This document shows, in pieces, positions 10,301-22,591 of a stretch of 64,000 nucleotides of DNA. Made by a program: the position numbers and the translations under genes. Source of the stretch: Megalonaias nervosa (Eukaryota > Mollusca > Bivalvia > Unionida > Unionidae); assembly GCA_016617855.1 (NCBI GenBank), contig JAECUM010004454.1, positions 21,934 to 85,933 of the forward strand. The letters run 5' to 3'. The notes under the pieces are model-generated. The model did not search any database. It worked only from the letters and a program-made list of their open reading frames with translations, and had not been told where the DNA came from. Within the stretch, counting starts at the first letter, position 1. Each line of letters begins with the position of its first letter.

Positions 10301-12160
10301 GTGATCAAGGATACCTCCTCAAAAACTCTAGCAAGATTGCTAGTTTTACATTTCCAGATCTGCTTGTCAACATTACTGGCTACATGATTGAGAAGGGTGC
10401 TACTCCTCTTTCACGGGAAGGGGAGAACAACTCACTCTTTACCCAATTATTTCTTCCCTGGACCAAACTGTCACCAGCATTGGGAAAGTCAGATCAGCCA
10501 TCAGAGGTCCCTAAAGCCTTCAAGTTCTCCAAACAGAATGATCCCATATCTTCCATGGATCTTGGAATGCTCTTCTTTAATGAAGAGGAGAACAATCATA
10601 TTCTCCTGGGATCAAGGTGTTTTCTTCTTTTTCCGAGTCCCCAGGGTCTAAAAGAAGGAACCCATATTATCCCATGATGAGAAGAAAGGCCATTCTTCCT
10701 CCCTTTATATATTTGCCTACTCTCAAGTGTGACTCCATGCTTTATCTGACCACAAACAATGGAACAGACAACCTTTCATACATGTATAACTAGGACAAGA
10801 CAGGTAGGTGGGGTGTGTATCCCAAGGGGCTTACTATGCTTCATTTTACCCACAATCTGCAACTTTTAATAAACAAAATTCAAAAGTCTTGATAACGCTA
10901 ATCATTGGTGTGTGACTTCATTAACACTTTTTAACACCAGCAATACAATATCTAACAATATTGTATGAAGACAATGGTGTTTACACCACCAAAACACTAT
11001 CAATGACAATGGATGAGTGGTGTGACACCAATGAAACTTGCTACTGATGACCTCTGAAAACACTATTTAATGACAATAGCAGTGTGATACAATGAACCAT
11101 CTACCAGAAAAAGCACGGAGGTCACACAAAATTCAGAATAATAGGAAGATGAAATCTACCAAAGAAGTCCAGAAACATCCAAACATTATTAATATTGGAT
11201 ACCAAGAAGAATAACTATGACCTACCCTATTACAATGGGGATGAGTATGACACCAGAGTCATGCTAAAAAAATGCCTCAAATTTCACAATGTAGCTTATC
11301 AAAGACTAATTATACAATGGGCTTGAAGGTGTGAACAACTCTAATAATACAGGAAAGAGATATCTGATTTCCCAAATGTGTCTTGGACACAAGAAATTGC
11401 AAATTTTCCTACAGCCTAATTGAATTCAATGAAACCCAAATGGCAGCTGATACAAAAATAGTGGCTGGCTATTGCACATAGAATTATTAAGTGGGACCAA
11501 CAAGTTCAGTTTTTCTTTTTCTGTTTCTAGACTTTCTGGAACTTTCCATCTAATGGGTGGATGGCATTTTCTAATGTGGATGAGGGTAATTTTTCCATCA
11601 TGGAAAGGTAAGCAAAACAATAGTGACAGGCATTGTATTACGAATATTAAAGTTAAAATAGATCCCTCACCTCAGACATTCTTCAGTTATTTAACATTCA
11701 GAGTCACAAAGATACAGTTCACATTGCTTTACATCTTGGGCCATTATTTACGGCACAGACTTGTTCTCTAGCCAATGTTTTTCATTAATATAATGCATCT
11801 GCAAGACAGGTTTCAAAATGAAGAAACCGGTCTTCTAGGAAATTTTTCAAACACAGCTACTATAAACAGAACAAATTTGCAATATATTTTTTATATGTGT
11901 ACTCCACTGAACATGCAGGCACAATATATGTTTGTGAAACGTATTAGTTTAAAATATGACACACGCAGCTTTTTATTGCTTTATTTCATGCACTGGGAAG
12001 CATAGGAAGCAATTCAAGGTATAAAATTTATGTGATTACATCAAAATCATAATAGTTGGCAAGATATATTGATAAATGTAAAGTATACCAAGTTATTTCT
12101 TTATCTCCAATGTATTTAAAGAGTAAAATTATTCAGCCACATTCTTCACCATGAAGACAG
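10301..12160. other. No recognisable gene
   Basis: 10330-10700 has two overlapping open frames on the plus strand that are probably the reverse of DIRS gag sequence. 10900-11100 has diverged repeats of CAATG-rich phrases around a small palindrome (CAATACAATATCTAACAATATTGTATG region, 10940-10966). The frames at 11426-12005 carry no recognisable domain. Confidence 0.35.
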
Positions 12161-12164
12161 GACA

Positions 12165-12625
12165 CCCAATGTGGTATTTGTCACAACTTCATGATGTACA
12201 AGAATACCATGTTTAATCCCCATGAAACACCTTCATAATGTACAAGAATAACAAAATGTCATATCTTCATGATGTAGAAGGATACCAAGTTTAATCCCCA
12301 TGTGATACATTCATGATGTACAAGAATACCATGTTTAATCTGTGTCACACCCTTCGTGTACAAGAATACCAGTCACACCTTCATGATGTACAAGAATACA
12401 AAGTTTATTGTGTGTGATACAGTCATGATGTACAAGAATACCATGTTTAATCCCCCATGTCACACCTCCATGATGTACAAGAATACCAAAGTGTCACACC
12501 TTCATGATGGACAAGAATACAAAGTTTAATCCCTGTGTGATACATTCATGATGTATGATGTACAAGCATACCATGTTTAATACCCATGTCACAACTTCAT
12601 GATGTACAAAAATACCAGGATTAAT
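12165..12625. repeat. Minisatellite, about 40-46 bp unit
   Basis: About ten units built on CTTCATGATGTACAAGAATA followed by CCA.GTTTAATCCCC and a TGTGATAC or TGTCACAC end. Some units are shortened to about half length. Units differ by small changes, so the array is not recent. Confidence 0.85.
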
Positions 12626-12640
12626 CCCTTCATCTCAGAC

Positions 12641-12952
12641 TGTTCCAGTGGCCTAGTGGTTAGAGAGTGGGAGGTAGTGGGTTCGAACCCTGGCAGAGTC
12701 ATAACAAAGACATAAAAATGGTACTAGCAGCTGCATTGCTTGGCACTCAGTACTAAGAGGTTATTGTTAGGACTGGTTGGCCTGGAGTCAGGATAATGGG
12801 ACTGGGTGGGACAAGATGCTACATGTCTGCAAATTGATGCTCCTGTGGTAGATGTCACTATAAACTGCCACACTGCACACTGCGTGGCGATATGACTAAA
12901 CCTGTTAAAGCTACATTCAGAATATTTTAAAACACACACACACACACACACC
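12641..12952 (+). repeat. tRNA-derived SINE with CA tail, copy 1
   Basis: The A-box region is AGTGGCCTAGTGGTTAGAG and the B-box GGGTTCGAACCC lies at 12679-12690. The anticodon arm is shortened compared with the two minus-strand copies. The body contains GGTTATTGTTAGGACTGGTT and GGGTGGGACAAGATGCTACATG and ends in a CA repeat (12932-12950). Loosely similar CCCTTCATCTCAGAC and CCCTTAATATCAAAT flank it and may be a worn target duplication. Confidence 0.85.
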
Positions 12953-13500
12953 CTTAATATCAAATGGATTCAACTTACTGAGTAGAAAGGAAAGGGGGAT
13001 GGAAATTTTAATATTCTGAACCGTGACTTTTTGTCCTTGAAGATAGCACTCTCTCAATATCACACGTGACACACCTGCTAATAATGATGTGAAAGTAAAC
13101 CAAGTTTCATTTCTTAATCTCAAATGGCTTTAAAGCTATAGAGCAGAAGGAAAAGACGGAAAAATAAAAATGTCGAGTCATGACCCTGTCCCTGAAGATA
13201 GAACCCCAAATGCAGCAAAGAAAATGATGGTCTATAAATATACCAAGTTTCATTTCTTAACATTACACAGGTTTTCTTCAAAAAAGGGTAAAAAATAATA
13301 ACTACAGGAGTTACTATATGGAAACAATAGTGAGTGGGTCTGACAACCAGGGGCTGTAACTCTGCTAAAGGATGATGCAGAATGCTGACAATCAAATTTA
13401 GCCAAGGTTTCTTCAGTATCAAATTACTTATCAAACTTGGTTGAAATCTACGATAATTAATGGAAGGATGGATGGACAGACAAATGGGAAGGACTGACCC
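12953..13500 (+). repeat. Dispersed repeat family A, second locus
   Basis: Units with CTTAATCTCAAATGG, a GCTATAGAGCAGAAGGAAAAG block and ATGACC...GAAGATA.AACCCCAAATG correspond to those at 3600-3950. The stretch ends with GGAAGGATGGATGGACAGAC at about 13463-13482, an end seen on related mollusc repeats. Confidence 0.65.
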
Positions 13501-15720
13501 ACCTGAATATCCAGTTTTCTACAAATAGTGCAGGCAGATTAGGTAGCAGAAAAAATTTAATGGATGTAATTGATATACTTGATAGGTAGCAGCAGTATTT
13601 GTTTAGTAGATTGAATGTGTGTGAGCTATTTCCTTTTGTCTGTTTCTGAATTAAATGATATTACAGGTGTTATCTCCATGACTCACTACAAACCAATAAA
13701 GAAAATTAAATTTCAATGCTGTTTACACATGAAACTTGTATTACAGGCAACATACATAAAAAATTTATATCACAAAAATACATATCTGATCTAAATCAAT
13801 ATCATATCAAAGCATCTTGTTTATATTTAAATTTGACTTTTGTTGCAAAATAAAATCTGGAATAAAGTTAATGAAACAAACTTCTTGCTTTGTTTGTTTG
13901 GGGGGAGGGGCTTAAAAAGTTGCTCTTGAAAAATTTGGTTATGGAATACAACACTGTAATGGAGCAAATTTTTCTGTCGATCTCTGTAGAACACATTTAG
14001 TTGGACGCGTGTACGATTTATTAGATTTATGGAGACCTGCGCGCGTTTAAATTGCCATAATGCACGGATTGGTACAGTCTCTGTCATGAGCTTAGCGATT
14101 TTTGATTGAGGCTACATTTGTTTAAACTGAACAGGAGGGGTCAAATTCAGATCGGTATGGAAAACTGTCATATCTGAAAGTTACCAGGAATCAGTTGGGT
14201 AATCAATGTTTGTCAGGCGAACTGCACTGTTTTGAGCTTTGTTCAGGTGGGAACTATATTTCCTCCAGATTGGTCACGCTGTGAATGGGGCGTGGTTTCA
14301 CATGAAAGCTCTCAGTTTAACTGTGCGAAATAGCAAATTTGAAATCAGTCTATGCTTTTTTTCTGTAAGAGAACAAATGTAAAAAAAAGACTCTGAGGGA
14401 TTTAAGAAGTAAATTCACTCGTTAAATCATCCAAGGGGAGCGATTGTCTGGAAAAATTGACAGACACGGTTCTGGAAGTGAGAGCTTGGAAAAAACAAGG
14501 TATTTGCAACAATCTTATGTAATTCACTGATACTACTATGATGATTTGTTTGATTTATTTCCTTGTAATTGCATGGATTTATTTGTTTAAGTTCGTAGAT
14601 TTAATTTCTTGATAGGGTATACCTGTGTTGAGTTCGTTTATCTGAGTCCGTACAATGATATTTTTCTTTATATAAACATTGACGACTTGTTTGAACATAT
14701 AGACTCATTTATTATAGAAAATTATGTATCTAGAATTTCATTCTTTACTTTACTTGAGATGCGAGAATCCGTGTGAATTCTCAGACCTATATATGAGTTC
14801 ACATATGATAACCACTTGATTGTTGTTATAAATACCATAGTGCAAGGAATTTCATTCATTTTGTGTAATTGAGACAAGTCTGGAACTAATGTCTCGGTGG
14901 TGTGTTGAAATAGCCATTAGCGGACCATTAATTTTGTGAAACTAGGTTGTTTATGGTCTGTCATGGCCAGTTAGACTAGATAGCCGTAGGATCTGTTTGA
15001 ATTAGGATAGAATTTATTTGACATAACGAAGGGGGAGTGTATTGATCTATTCCCCCAGTATAATGTGACGGAAGACTTAGGTTGCTTATTTTTGTTATTT
15101 TGGAAGGTGAGATAGCTCTACGTATTTTCAAACCCAAAGTGGACACAAAGTTGGATGGAGCGAAAGAGACAAGACACCTGGACAATTTGGAAAAGAAAGG
15201 GAAAAGTGGGGAAGACCCAGACTTACCGGCACAAGGAGGTCAAAAGGGATAGTCGCTGTGGAATTTGGACTGAATCAAGACCATCAGATTATGAAATTGT
15301 ACAAGCAATGTTTGATTTCACTCGATTCGATTGATGATGAGATAATTCTATCGCTTAACAGATTGGCTATTGGTATCATCATATTTGTATTTGAAATTCG
15401 TTGAATAAGTTAATTCAAAAAAGAGAGAAGTGTATCTTTCAATCGTAATGCATTATTACTTTTGTTTATGAACTTTACTGTTAGGAAATTTTATTAAATT
15501 TGTCTTTATTTGTAACGGGGGCTAGTGTTATTCTGTTCTATATACCTGCTCAGATCTTTATCTATTCCACCCATAATTTTCACACTTTATATTGACATTT
15601 ACTCATTCTGGGCAAATTACACCGTCAGCGATCACCTCTAGATAACGATAACCAAACCCATGACACCCGCCCCAACAAAGCTGGAAGGGGAGTTATGACA
15701 AACATTGATTTTAAATTGTC
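13501..15720. other. Unassigned region, LTR- or promoter-like in places
   Basis: From about 13970 to 15710 the base composition is less AT-rich and no known repeat of this window occurs. 14260-14300 has GATTGGTCACG and GGGGCGTGG, like CCAAT and GC boxes. 15511-15700 begins TGTAACGGGG and ends with a purine tract GGAAGGGGAG then TTATGACA, which has the TG...CA form of an LTR or the junction of a polypurine tract with one. No target duplication was found and no retroviral-type gene lies next to it. It could be a solo LTR remnant or an unrelated promoter. Confidence 0.3.
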
Positions 15721-16743
15721 AGTATGTCCAAGTCTGGCAATCACCCTAAAATCTGCACCCACATAACCCCAATACAGTTTTTGTCGAATTATGTTACAGT
15801 GGAGGAGACCTTATGAAATCTGCAGTATCTGATGTTTAAAAGGTTACATTTTGAGGTATTTTCTTCTTCTATTTTCTACACATTATGAGATACTGACTTC
15901 TATTTACTACTTCTGTTTTCTACACATTACAGATAATGGTTTCTATTTACTACTATTTTCTACACATTATGGGATAATGGCGAGTAATGGCTGTTAACAT
16001 CTAAGACTCATCCTAGTAAAAATATCTGTACAATTAAAACTCACAAATTTTATCCACATTAATAACAGATTCCAGTGGCATTTACCAACACCTACATTTT
16101 TTTTCTGTCTCCCAGTACTGTCCATAATTAGAATATTTCCGCTTTATGTTCCTCACTGGGTCCTGTTGTGTCTAGATATATGATCAAGCTAAACCAGATG
16201 CATGGGATTTACATGGACAATACTGCAGTATAAACTAACCTTGACCAGGTTACACTGATAATTATGTCCTACCATTCATATATAACATTCTACCTAACCT
16301 CTACTACCACAGGGTGAAGTAATTATCATTATTTCCCATAATGCTGGGATAAAAACCTTGTGGCTGCAGCTAACAACACTTGAGGGAAGATAAATTGATT
16401 CTCCATCATCCAGCAACCCCTAAACACAAAATGGGGAAAAAGAACACAAACATTTTTGTATCATACATCTATCATATATCTGATGAAACCTTCAAAGCTA
16501 GATAAACATGTTCAGTTAAACACAAAACTCACCTACTCTTAATTAATGGAAACATGAAGAGTACACCTCCATCAGCCACCTATTAAATGTAACTCCATGG
16601 CTTTGTGCTAATTACAGTGTACAGTCAGATGTACACAGCTGCTGTTATTCCATTGTATAAAAGTAAGATCTACTGCTAGGCAAAGCAGCAGGCCTATATA
16701 TTCATTTACCTTGTTTCAGGTTGAGTATACTGGTATGTAAGTG

Positions 16744-16802
<59 letters not shown>

Positions 16803-17859
16803 ATACATAAGATACACAATATACATATTCCTCACCAACCTCCCTCCCTCTCACTATTATAAGTGCAATGGACGTAACTTGGCTGTGTTGTGGAAACCCA
16901 GCACACTGCCTGTTGCCAGTCATTATGAAACATTTACTGGTAGATACCAAGATCTGTGTACAATGTTAATTGAAACAGCTGTATACACCATACCATATCC
17001 AACCTTCTACAAAAATTTGAACCACAATACCCACACCTTGAAGTGTCACAGGCCCTCACCTTTACACTGGTCCATGATTCAACAGGATTTTTTAATGCTT
17101 TTCCCCAACGCTAGCACATCCATTCAAGCCAGCCATTTTGTTCGACTTTGGTCTCCACAGAGATGGAATGCATAAATCAATACACCCTCAGCATTTCTAG
17201 AAGGTATCTTGAAATACAAAGGCAATATTGAAACGCCTGAATAGTGCAAAAATCCTAGCATATTACAATTACTGCTGCTGTTGGTGATAACAAAGACTAT
17301 GACCACAAAAATGGTGAACTAACTGACAAATATGCTTTTGTAAATTGCTGTAATAAAAATGACAACTAATTTGGTCTTAGAACTTAGCTGCCACATAAAT
17401 ATCAAGTATAGCTGTTCAAATGTAATCACCTTGTTTTGTTCTTCACCATATTATCAATACCAATATCCATTAGGTATTTCTTATTTACATCCCTTCATGT
17501 CCTCTAATTTTTCTTCTTAGTTTTTTGTTTTTTGTCTCTTTTCCCTTAGATGAAAATCAGAGATATTTCATTTACTTAGCTCAGTCTTGTGCATGCAGCT
17601 GCAACATAAATTAACGTGAATCACAATATTTTAGCATCAATAAATTTTAGTGGATCTTTAATTTGTGTGACTTACTTGTGCATAAAACTGTAAATTATCA
17701 GTGCTAATTAGAACATGCATTCTAGGTATGTCAGGACTAACATAGTATATCTGTTCGATTCAAGTCAAAATGATTTATGTTAACTAAACAAGAGTCCGTG
17801 AACTGATACTGGTCAAAAAGAATTTCCAAGAATCCAAAATAAAACAGTTCTTATTTTTA
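15721..17859. other. No recognisable gene
   Basis: AT-rich DNA. 15840-15980 repeats the phrase TTCTATTTACTAC...TTTTCTACACATTA three times. The open frames near 16702-17306 overlap a microsatellite or are unsupported. No splice-bounded exon was seen. Confidence 0.35.
16744..16797. repeat. Microsatellite (CA)n(TA)n
   Basis: About 9 CA units followed directly by about 17 TA units. Confidence 0.95.
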
Positions 17860-18110
17860 AATACTTGGTGTCAAAACCAGCCATACTGTATGTAACTCAC
17901 ACCATTTTCACTGACATCATCAAAGTCTTTTGGTGGAAATTTCATATCGATATGGCCGTCAGTACAGAAGGAGTAGATGTTAAAGTTAGCTTTCATAGTG
18001 GCCATACTGCATTAAAGATCAGTTCTATTTCCATTTTGGGCCTACATGGTCATAAGTAGTCTTGAAAATTCTATATTAATATGATCATCTATTCAGGACA
18101 AGTCATAACA
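17860..18110 (+). repeat. Dispersed repeat family B fragment
   Basis: Phrases such as AAAACCAGCCATACTG, TTTGGTGGAAATTTCATATC, GATATGGCCGTCAG and AGTGGCCATACTGCATTA recur in the units at 19640-20420 and 46375-46770. The 64-codon open frame here is repeat sequence. Confidence 0.5.
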
Positions 18111-18124
18111 AGATTTTCAAGATG

Positions 18125-19640
18125 AACAACTGGGTAACTACACCACTAACTCGGTAACTCATGGCCAGATAACTCATGAATCCCCATGTAACACAGGGGT
18201 GAACCCCATTTTTCCCCCCAGAGATGCAATAGAATTGACCCTTATTTGTTGAATGTGAAAAAAATCACAATCAAAATTGATAAATGAAACCCTGATTTAT
18301 TGCTCGTTTTAACACTGAAAACAGCAGTTAGTATCCAGAAATCTGAATCAACATCATGAAATTTTAAACTTATAATAAGAATCCCTATATTCTGTTACAT
18401 CCCTTTTTAACAAAAATAATTCTCAGTACACTGTAAATAAAAATCTTAATAAAATTAAGATCAATGAAAATGTCACTAATGCCTACCAGTGACAAAACTT
18501 TAAGAAATAAATAGCAATGAAATAAGTTTTGTCATGCAAAATTTGTTTTAGTTGTTGTTTTGGGATTTAACACCATTTCTCAGCACAGGCTGGCTATACA
18601 TGGTGGCCAGAATAAAAAGAATCCAGGAAAACTGCCGTAATAAACACAGAACCACAGGTGGCAGTGTTTTAGTTTTACATTTTAATTCAGTTTCGGAGTA
18701 ACCATCATCATTGTGATATGCCCACTTGACTTCAAATGTGAAAAAAAATCTACTGCTATTTCTGTGGGTATTTCTGTGAGAACTTAATTAACTACTGACT
18801 GTGTTTTAAATCTCTGATTTGCAAATATATTTGTTGTATTGTTACACTCAATTAAAAGCAGACCTGCTTTGCATTATCATGTTTATTATGTATTTTATAT
18901 CAATTCAAATAAAGAAAATGGAATTTTTTTAAAAAGTTAAAAGTTATGCAGATCCTACCTGCATAAGAGCTAGCCAGTCATGATCGTGTGTCAACTCTTT
19001 TCAAATGACAACTTCAACATGGTTGTACAAATTTTTTGTGTACATAACAATTAAACTACATTAAATTATTCTAGTACATCACAAATGTGATCAAAGATAG
19101 CAAAGCAACCAAGCAAAAGGAGTACCTGTTGAATTCAAAGTTTTGTTTGATAAATTCATTATGACAAAGCAGTTCCGAAGTTTGCAGGAAACTTGTAATT
19201 CCTGAATTGGCACTCAGAGATTTGCTCAAGGATGAGGACAAGTTTCACCGTTACTTACAATGAAATCACAGTATCAGTATTTCACCAAAATTAAAATATT
19301 TTTTAAAAATAGTTTCAACGTTGACAGTTTTTACTTGAAACAAATGTCTCTACTTTATTATTGAAAGGAATCAGTTTTGTTGTGCAAAAAGCAGTGACAT
19401 AATACACAATGATATGCAAGTACACAATGAGGCACACATGTTCATGATGTGTTGGAACCTCAATGAGTTCTTTCAGATTGGTTATCTTGAAAAATAAAGG
19501 CAATTTATACCAAAAAGCAAATGAATTCATTAGAAAAAGCTGTCCATTGACAATTATTCCCAACATGATTATAAAACAGCCATTAAACAGTACCGGAAGC
19601 ACTACCACCTCCCATGGTCTTCTTGATGTCTAGCCAGAAA
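18125..19640. mobile_element. Inverted-repeat element family C, copy 1 (expanded)
   Basis: 18127-18415 aligns by eye with 23240-23510 (shared phrases include AAATCTGAATCAACAT.A and TCAAAATTG.TAAATGAAACC). 19550-19640 aligns with 23530-23620. About 1.1 kb between those blocks is absent from the other copy, so it is either an insertion here or a deletion there. The left end has spaced GGTAACTC / AACTCATG phrases like the TIRs of pogo-type elements. 18541-18660 inside it (TTTTGGGATTTAACACCATTTC onward) resembles another mollusc repeat. Confidence 0.45.
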
Positions 19641-20420
19641 GACAACCCCTTCTTCATTTTTCAGAGGTCAATGTTTCTGGACCCCTTTGTGAACAAGGTA
19701 TCAAAGAAGATGTGTATTTATTTGATGTCAGATCACAATTCAATTTAGGAATAGAAGCTTTCCAGTGAAAATACCATGTCAATATGACCTTCAGTTTAGG
19801 CAATGACAAGATTTCAAAGTAGCCACAATGGCAGCCATACATGTCACATAGGCACCATTTCCATTTGAACTAACTAGACATTATATGAAGCCTTCTAGTG
19901 AAAATGCCATGTCCATATGACCATCCATTCATGAACAGGGATAAGATTTTCAAATTAAGAAATGCAAACTATAGTGGACACTGGATTGGCTACCTTTTCA
20001 TTAAAAACCAATTAGACATCTCAACAAGTCTATTAGTGAAAATATGTCAATATGACCATCTTCTGCAGAGGACTAGTGACAACATTTTTAAATGGTCACT
20101 ATGGCAGCCATACTAGATGCCAGATTGGCAACAATTTTATTCACAACAAACTAAAGATCATAAGAAAGTGATGACAATCGATTTAGGGGTAGAAGCAATA
20201 ACAAGATTTTCAAGCTGGTAACAGTGGCAGTCACATTAACTGCCCAAGGGGTCTCATTTTGATTTAGGATCATTTAGATCTTATTATGAATGTGTCTGAA
20301 AGGTCTGATGGCAATCTTTGCAGTAGTTTAGGACAAGGAACAATAACAAACTTATGTTAACCAACACCAAATGCCAGACAAAAGAACTCTTCTCATTGGC
20401 AGCACTAAAAAAATGAAAAT
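19641..20420 (+). repeat. Repeat family B, tandem units of about 135 bp
   Basis: At least four worn units each contain CTTCTAGTGAAAAT.CCATG, a TATGACCATC block, a GACAAGATTTTCAA block, GGCAGCCATA and a TTTCATT...CAACTAGACA block. The last part turns into a different 3' end with GGTCTGATGGCAATCTTTGCAGTAGTTTAGGA. Similar units and the same 3' end recur at 22600-22890 and 46375-46770. Confidence 0.7.
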
Positions 20421-20549
20421 GTGTTCTCATGCTTCACTGTGGAAGCACTCAAGAAAATTTTCCAATACATGAAGATAATCTAACTGCAAATAAAATGCAC
20501 CCAATGATAAAGATATTCAAATAAAATTATAAACAGGGCACAAATTGCA

Positions 20550-20700
20550 TTGCCGACCATGGCTGCCAAGAAGGGTCTCGTAATCCAAGGGTCAGGGTTT
20601 CAACATCCACTCAGTCCAGCCCAGCTCAGCTGCCTCAGGGTGTCCTTGAGAAATGCACTGAGCACCCATTTCCTTGGTATGATACAACCAATGTGTTAAA
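20550..20700 (+). repeat. tRNA-like SINE remnant
   Basis: ATGGCTGCCAAGAAGGGTCT, then CTCGTAAT as in a Thr-CGT anticodon loop, then GGTCAGGGTTTCAACATCC as a worn B-box. TGTCCTTGAGAAATGCACTGAG follows, similar to the CTTGGGCAAGGCACT central motif of metazoan SINEs. Derivation from tRNA-Thr is an inference. Confidence 0.4.
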
Positions 20701-20754
20701 TGTGCAATTTAAACCAACAAAATCAAACACACAAATCAACTAAAGTATTCTTAA

Positions 20755-21371
20755 CACATTAACCCCTGGAGGTTTTTGTCGTTTTCGCCTGAAATGTGGG
20801 TAGGAAACACATTTTGGGGGTTATTTCTGAATACATCCTAATACATTGACCTCCAGGAGATTTTCGGTTAACCTAATGCCTAGTTGAGTTAGAAACATCG
20901 TTTTTCATTGCCTATTTTGCCCACGCATGAGCAGAAAGGTAAAAGTTGGGAGTTTTTTTTTCTTTTTTTTTCTTTTTTAACGGACCCATCATTTTTGTAC
21001 CAAGGCCACTCTTTATTCCAAATGCCCATCTTATCCTACTTTTTGCAACGGTTCACCTGTCTGTGTGCAGTTCAGACCGGTCTGTCTTAGATCTGAGGCC
21101 AAAAAGTCTCAAATCCGGACACAAAATTGGATTCCGACCTTGGGCGAATTTTGGGTGGAAAAAACTCTGGTCCAAAAACTTACGTTTTTCTCTCTGTATT
21201 TTATAGTACAACTAGAACATCCAGCTTATTTGGTATCATTGTAAAGCTACATCTGTCTACCTTTCTATAATACCACCCACTTTAGTGTATTATACATGAC
21301 CATGATGCTACAGAGCTTAGAAGTAGGCTGCTACCTCCTGCCGCGTAAACGCAGCGCCAGAGGTTAATGTG
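20755..21371. mobile_element. piggyBac-type MITE 1
   Basis: TTAA flanks both ends (20751-20754 and 21372-21375). With the flank, the left end is TTAACACATTAACCCCTGG and the right end reversed is TTAACACATTAACCTCTGG, an 18 of 19 match. TTAA target duplication plus short C-rich inverted ends is the piggyBac pattern. The 617-bp interior has only random short frames. The end sequence resembles those at 41785-42621 and 21565-22587. Confidence 0.85.
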
Positions 21372-21375
21372 TTAA

Positions 21376-21560
21376 CAAAATCCCTCAAAGAGAGTGACAC
21401 TCAACAACCTAAAAAGAATTTCCAGGTACCCCAGCTTAGATCATTTCTTCTAATTATTGAGTATTGAAGCCATCTCGTATTTTTTAGCCATAGCAAGATA
21501 TCTGAGATGACCACTGTGGCAGCAATACTGAATGTAAGATCGGCATCATTTTTATGGATG
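21376..21560. repeat. Repeat family B scrap between piggyBac elements
   Basis: 21480-21560 has the AGATATCTGAGATGACCACTGTGGCAGCAATACT phrase order of family B, so both piggyBac elements sit within or beside older family B sequence. Confidence 0.45.
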
Positions 21561-21564
21561 TTAA

Positions 21565-22587
21565 CTCTTTATCTTCTGCAAGTACTTACTGCCCTGCCTA
21601 CTAAGCCTGATAAGCAGCCTGCCTTCTAGCTGCTGTTTGTAGGCTGAACCCCAGAGCATCATAATGGCTGTCTGAGTGAGAGTTTCTTGAGTTAGTGCAC
21701 ATGCTGTCTACATTTTCTATATCAATCTTGTCCCATGCAAACTATGTAAATTAATGAAAACTAACATTTTAAACACTTACCAAAGTTTTGTGTCACTCAT
21801 TTCCACCAACAAGTACATATATAATCCTCAGGAATCAATGCTTATATTCACATATTCATAATAAAAAAATATACCTCAAGATATCTGTGTTTATAATGTA
21901 TATTAGACTACTTTTCTCACCACTATTTTGCACAACTGGAATATTTCTTTGGGAAAAAACTGTAAAAAGAAATCCATCTCCCATGCATTTTTATCTAAAT
22001 TAGATGTTGGCCCTGAATCAACGGTAAAGTTGTCCACATGTAACGGTCCCACATGTCCCGACCATAAAAGATCGTCATGCATTTCATCCTCAGATTCAGA
22101 CAAGTCTGAAATGTAAGGTGTCGAAACAGGACTTATACAAATGTCCGATCCTTCATCTTTAATCAGATCATGAAAAGCAACATCATTTGCAATGTCATCA
22201 ATTTCAAATCCTTCAAAACTTTCGTTGGAATTGTTGTCGGAATACATGAATGTTGCCATTTTGTTTCACTTTGACAACTGACCTTGTTTTCAAAGGAAAT
22301 TTCCGCTTACATGCTGTAAAACTACAGAACACTTTCATCATTTTATGTAAGGAATATTATCACTGGCTAAATATTGTTAAAAAGACCGGATGTTTGGGAT
22401 TTCATCCAATGCAAAGCTTTAATACGAAATGTTTATATGTGTCTCAGGGGTTTCCCAACCCTTGGCCGGAAACGCACGTATGAGCCAGCCGGGACAGAGA
22501 GAGTATCATTAGCAGCTTGTATATGCGTCTCTGGGGTTACAAGGTTATATTTAGCATCACATATATGCATTAGCAGTAGGTAAAGAG
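21565..22587 (-). mobile_element. piggyBac element with internal deletion
   Basis: TTAA flanks at 21561-21564 and 22588-22591. The left end is TTAACTCTTTATCTTCTG and the right end reversed is TTAACTCTTTACCTACTG. It is 1023 bp long and encodes on the minus strand only the first 118 residues of a piggyBac-type transposase. Two related 20-mers, TATATGTGTCTCAGGGGTTT at 22434 and TATATGCGTCTCTGGGGTTA at 22520, sit just inside the right end as subterminal repeats. The catalytic domain is missing, so the copy is non-autonomous. Confidence 0.85.
21903..22259 (-). pseudogene. piggyBac transposase N-terminus, truncated (118 aa)
   Basis: A full transposase would cut the element out at TTAA and reinsert it, using three catalytic aspartates about 200-400 residues in; none of that region is present here. 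What remains is an acidic, serine-rich N-terminus (residues 6-65, many D and E, including SESEDEMHDD) followed by the block VDNFTVDSGPTSNL and DFFLQFFPKEIFQL. This matches the family's F....GP......P.DFF.LFF...L..I opening. The usual next motif, ETNRYA, is replaced by a different short end and a stop. The start Met at 22259 suits the family. The frame is clean, suggesting fairly recent deletion, or retention as a short protein. Confidence 0.75.
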
Positions 22588-22591
22588 TTAA

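Noticed and set aside
12641..12710. Functional tRNA gene
   Set aside because: Although A- and B-boxes are present, the anticodon arm is shortened and the sequence continues into a SINE body with a CA tail; the same applies to the copies at 24.9 and 54.6 kb.
15511..15700. Complete 190-bp LTR
   Set aside because: TG...CA ends were present but no target duplication, primer-binding site or second copy was found, so it is reported only as LTR-like.
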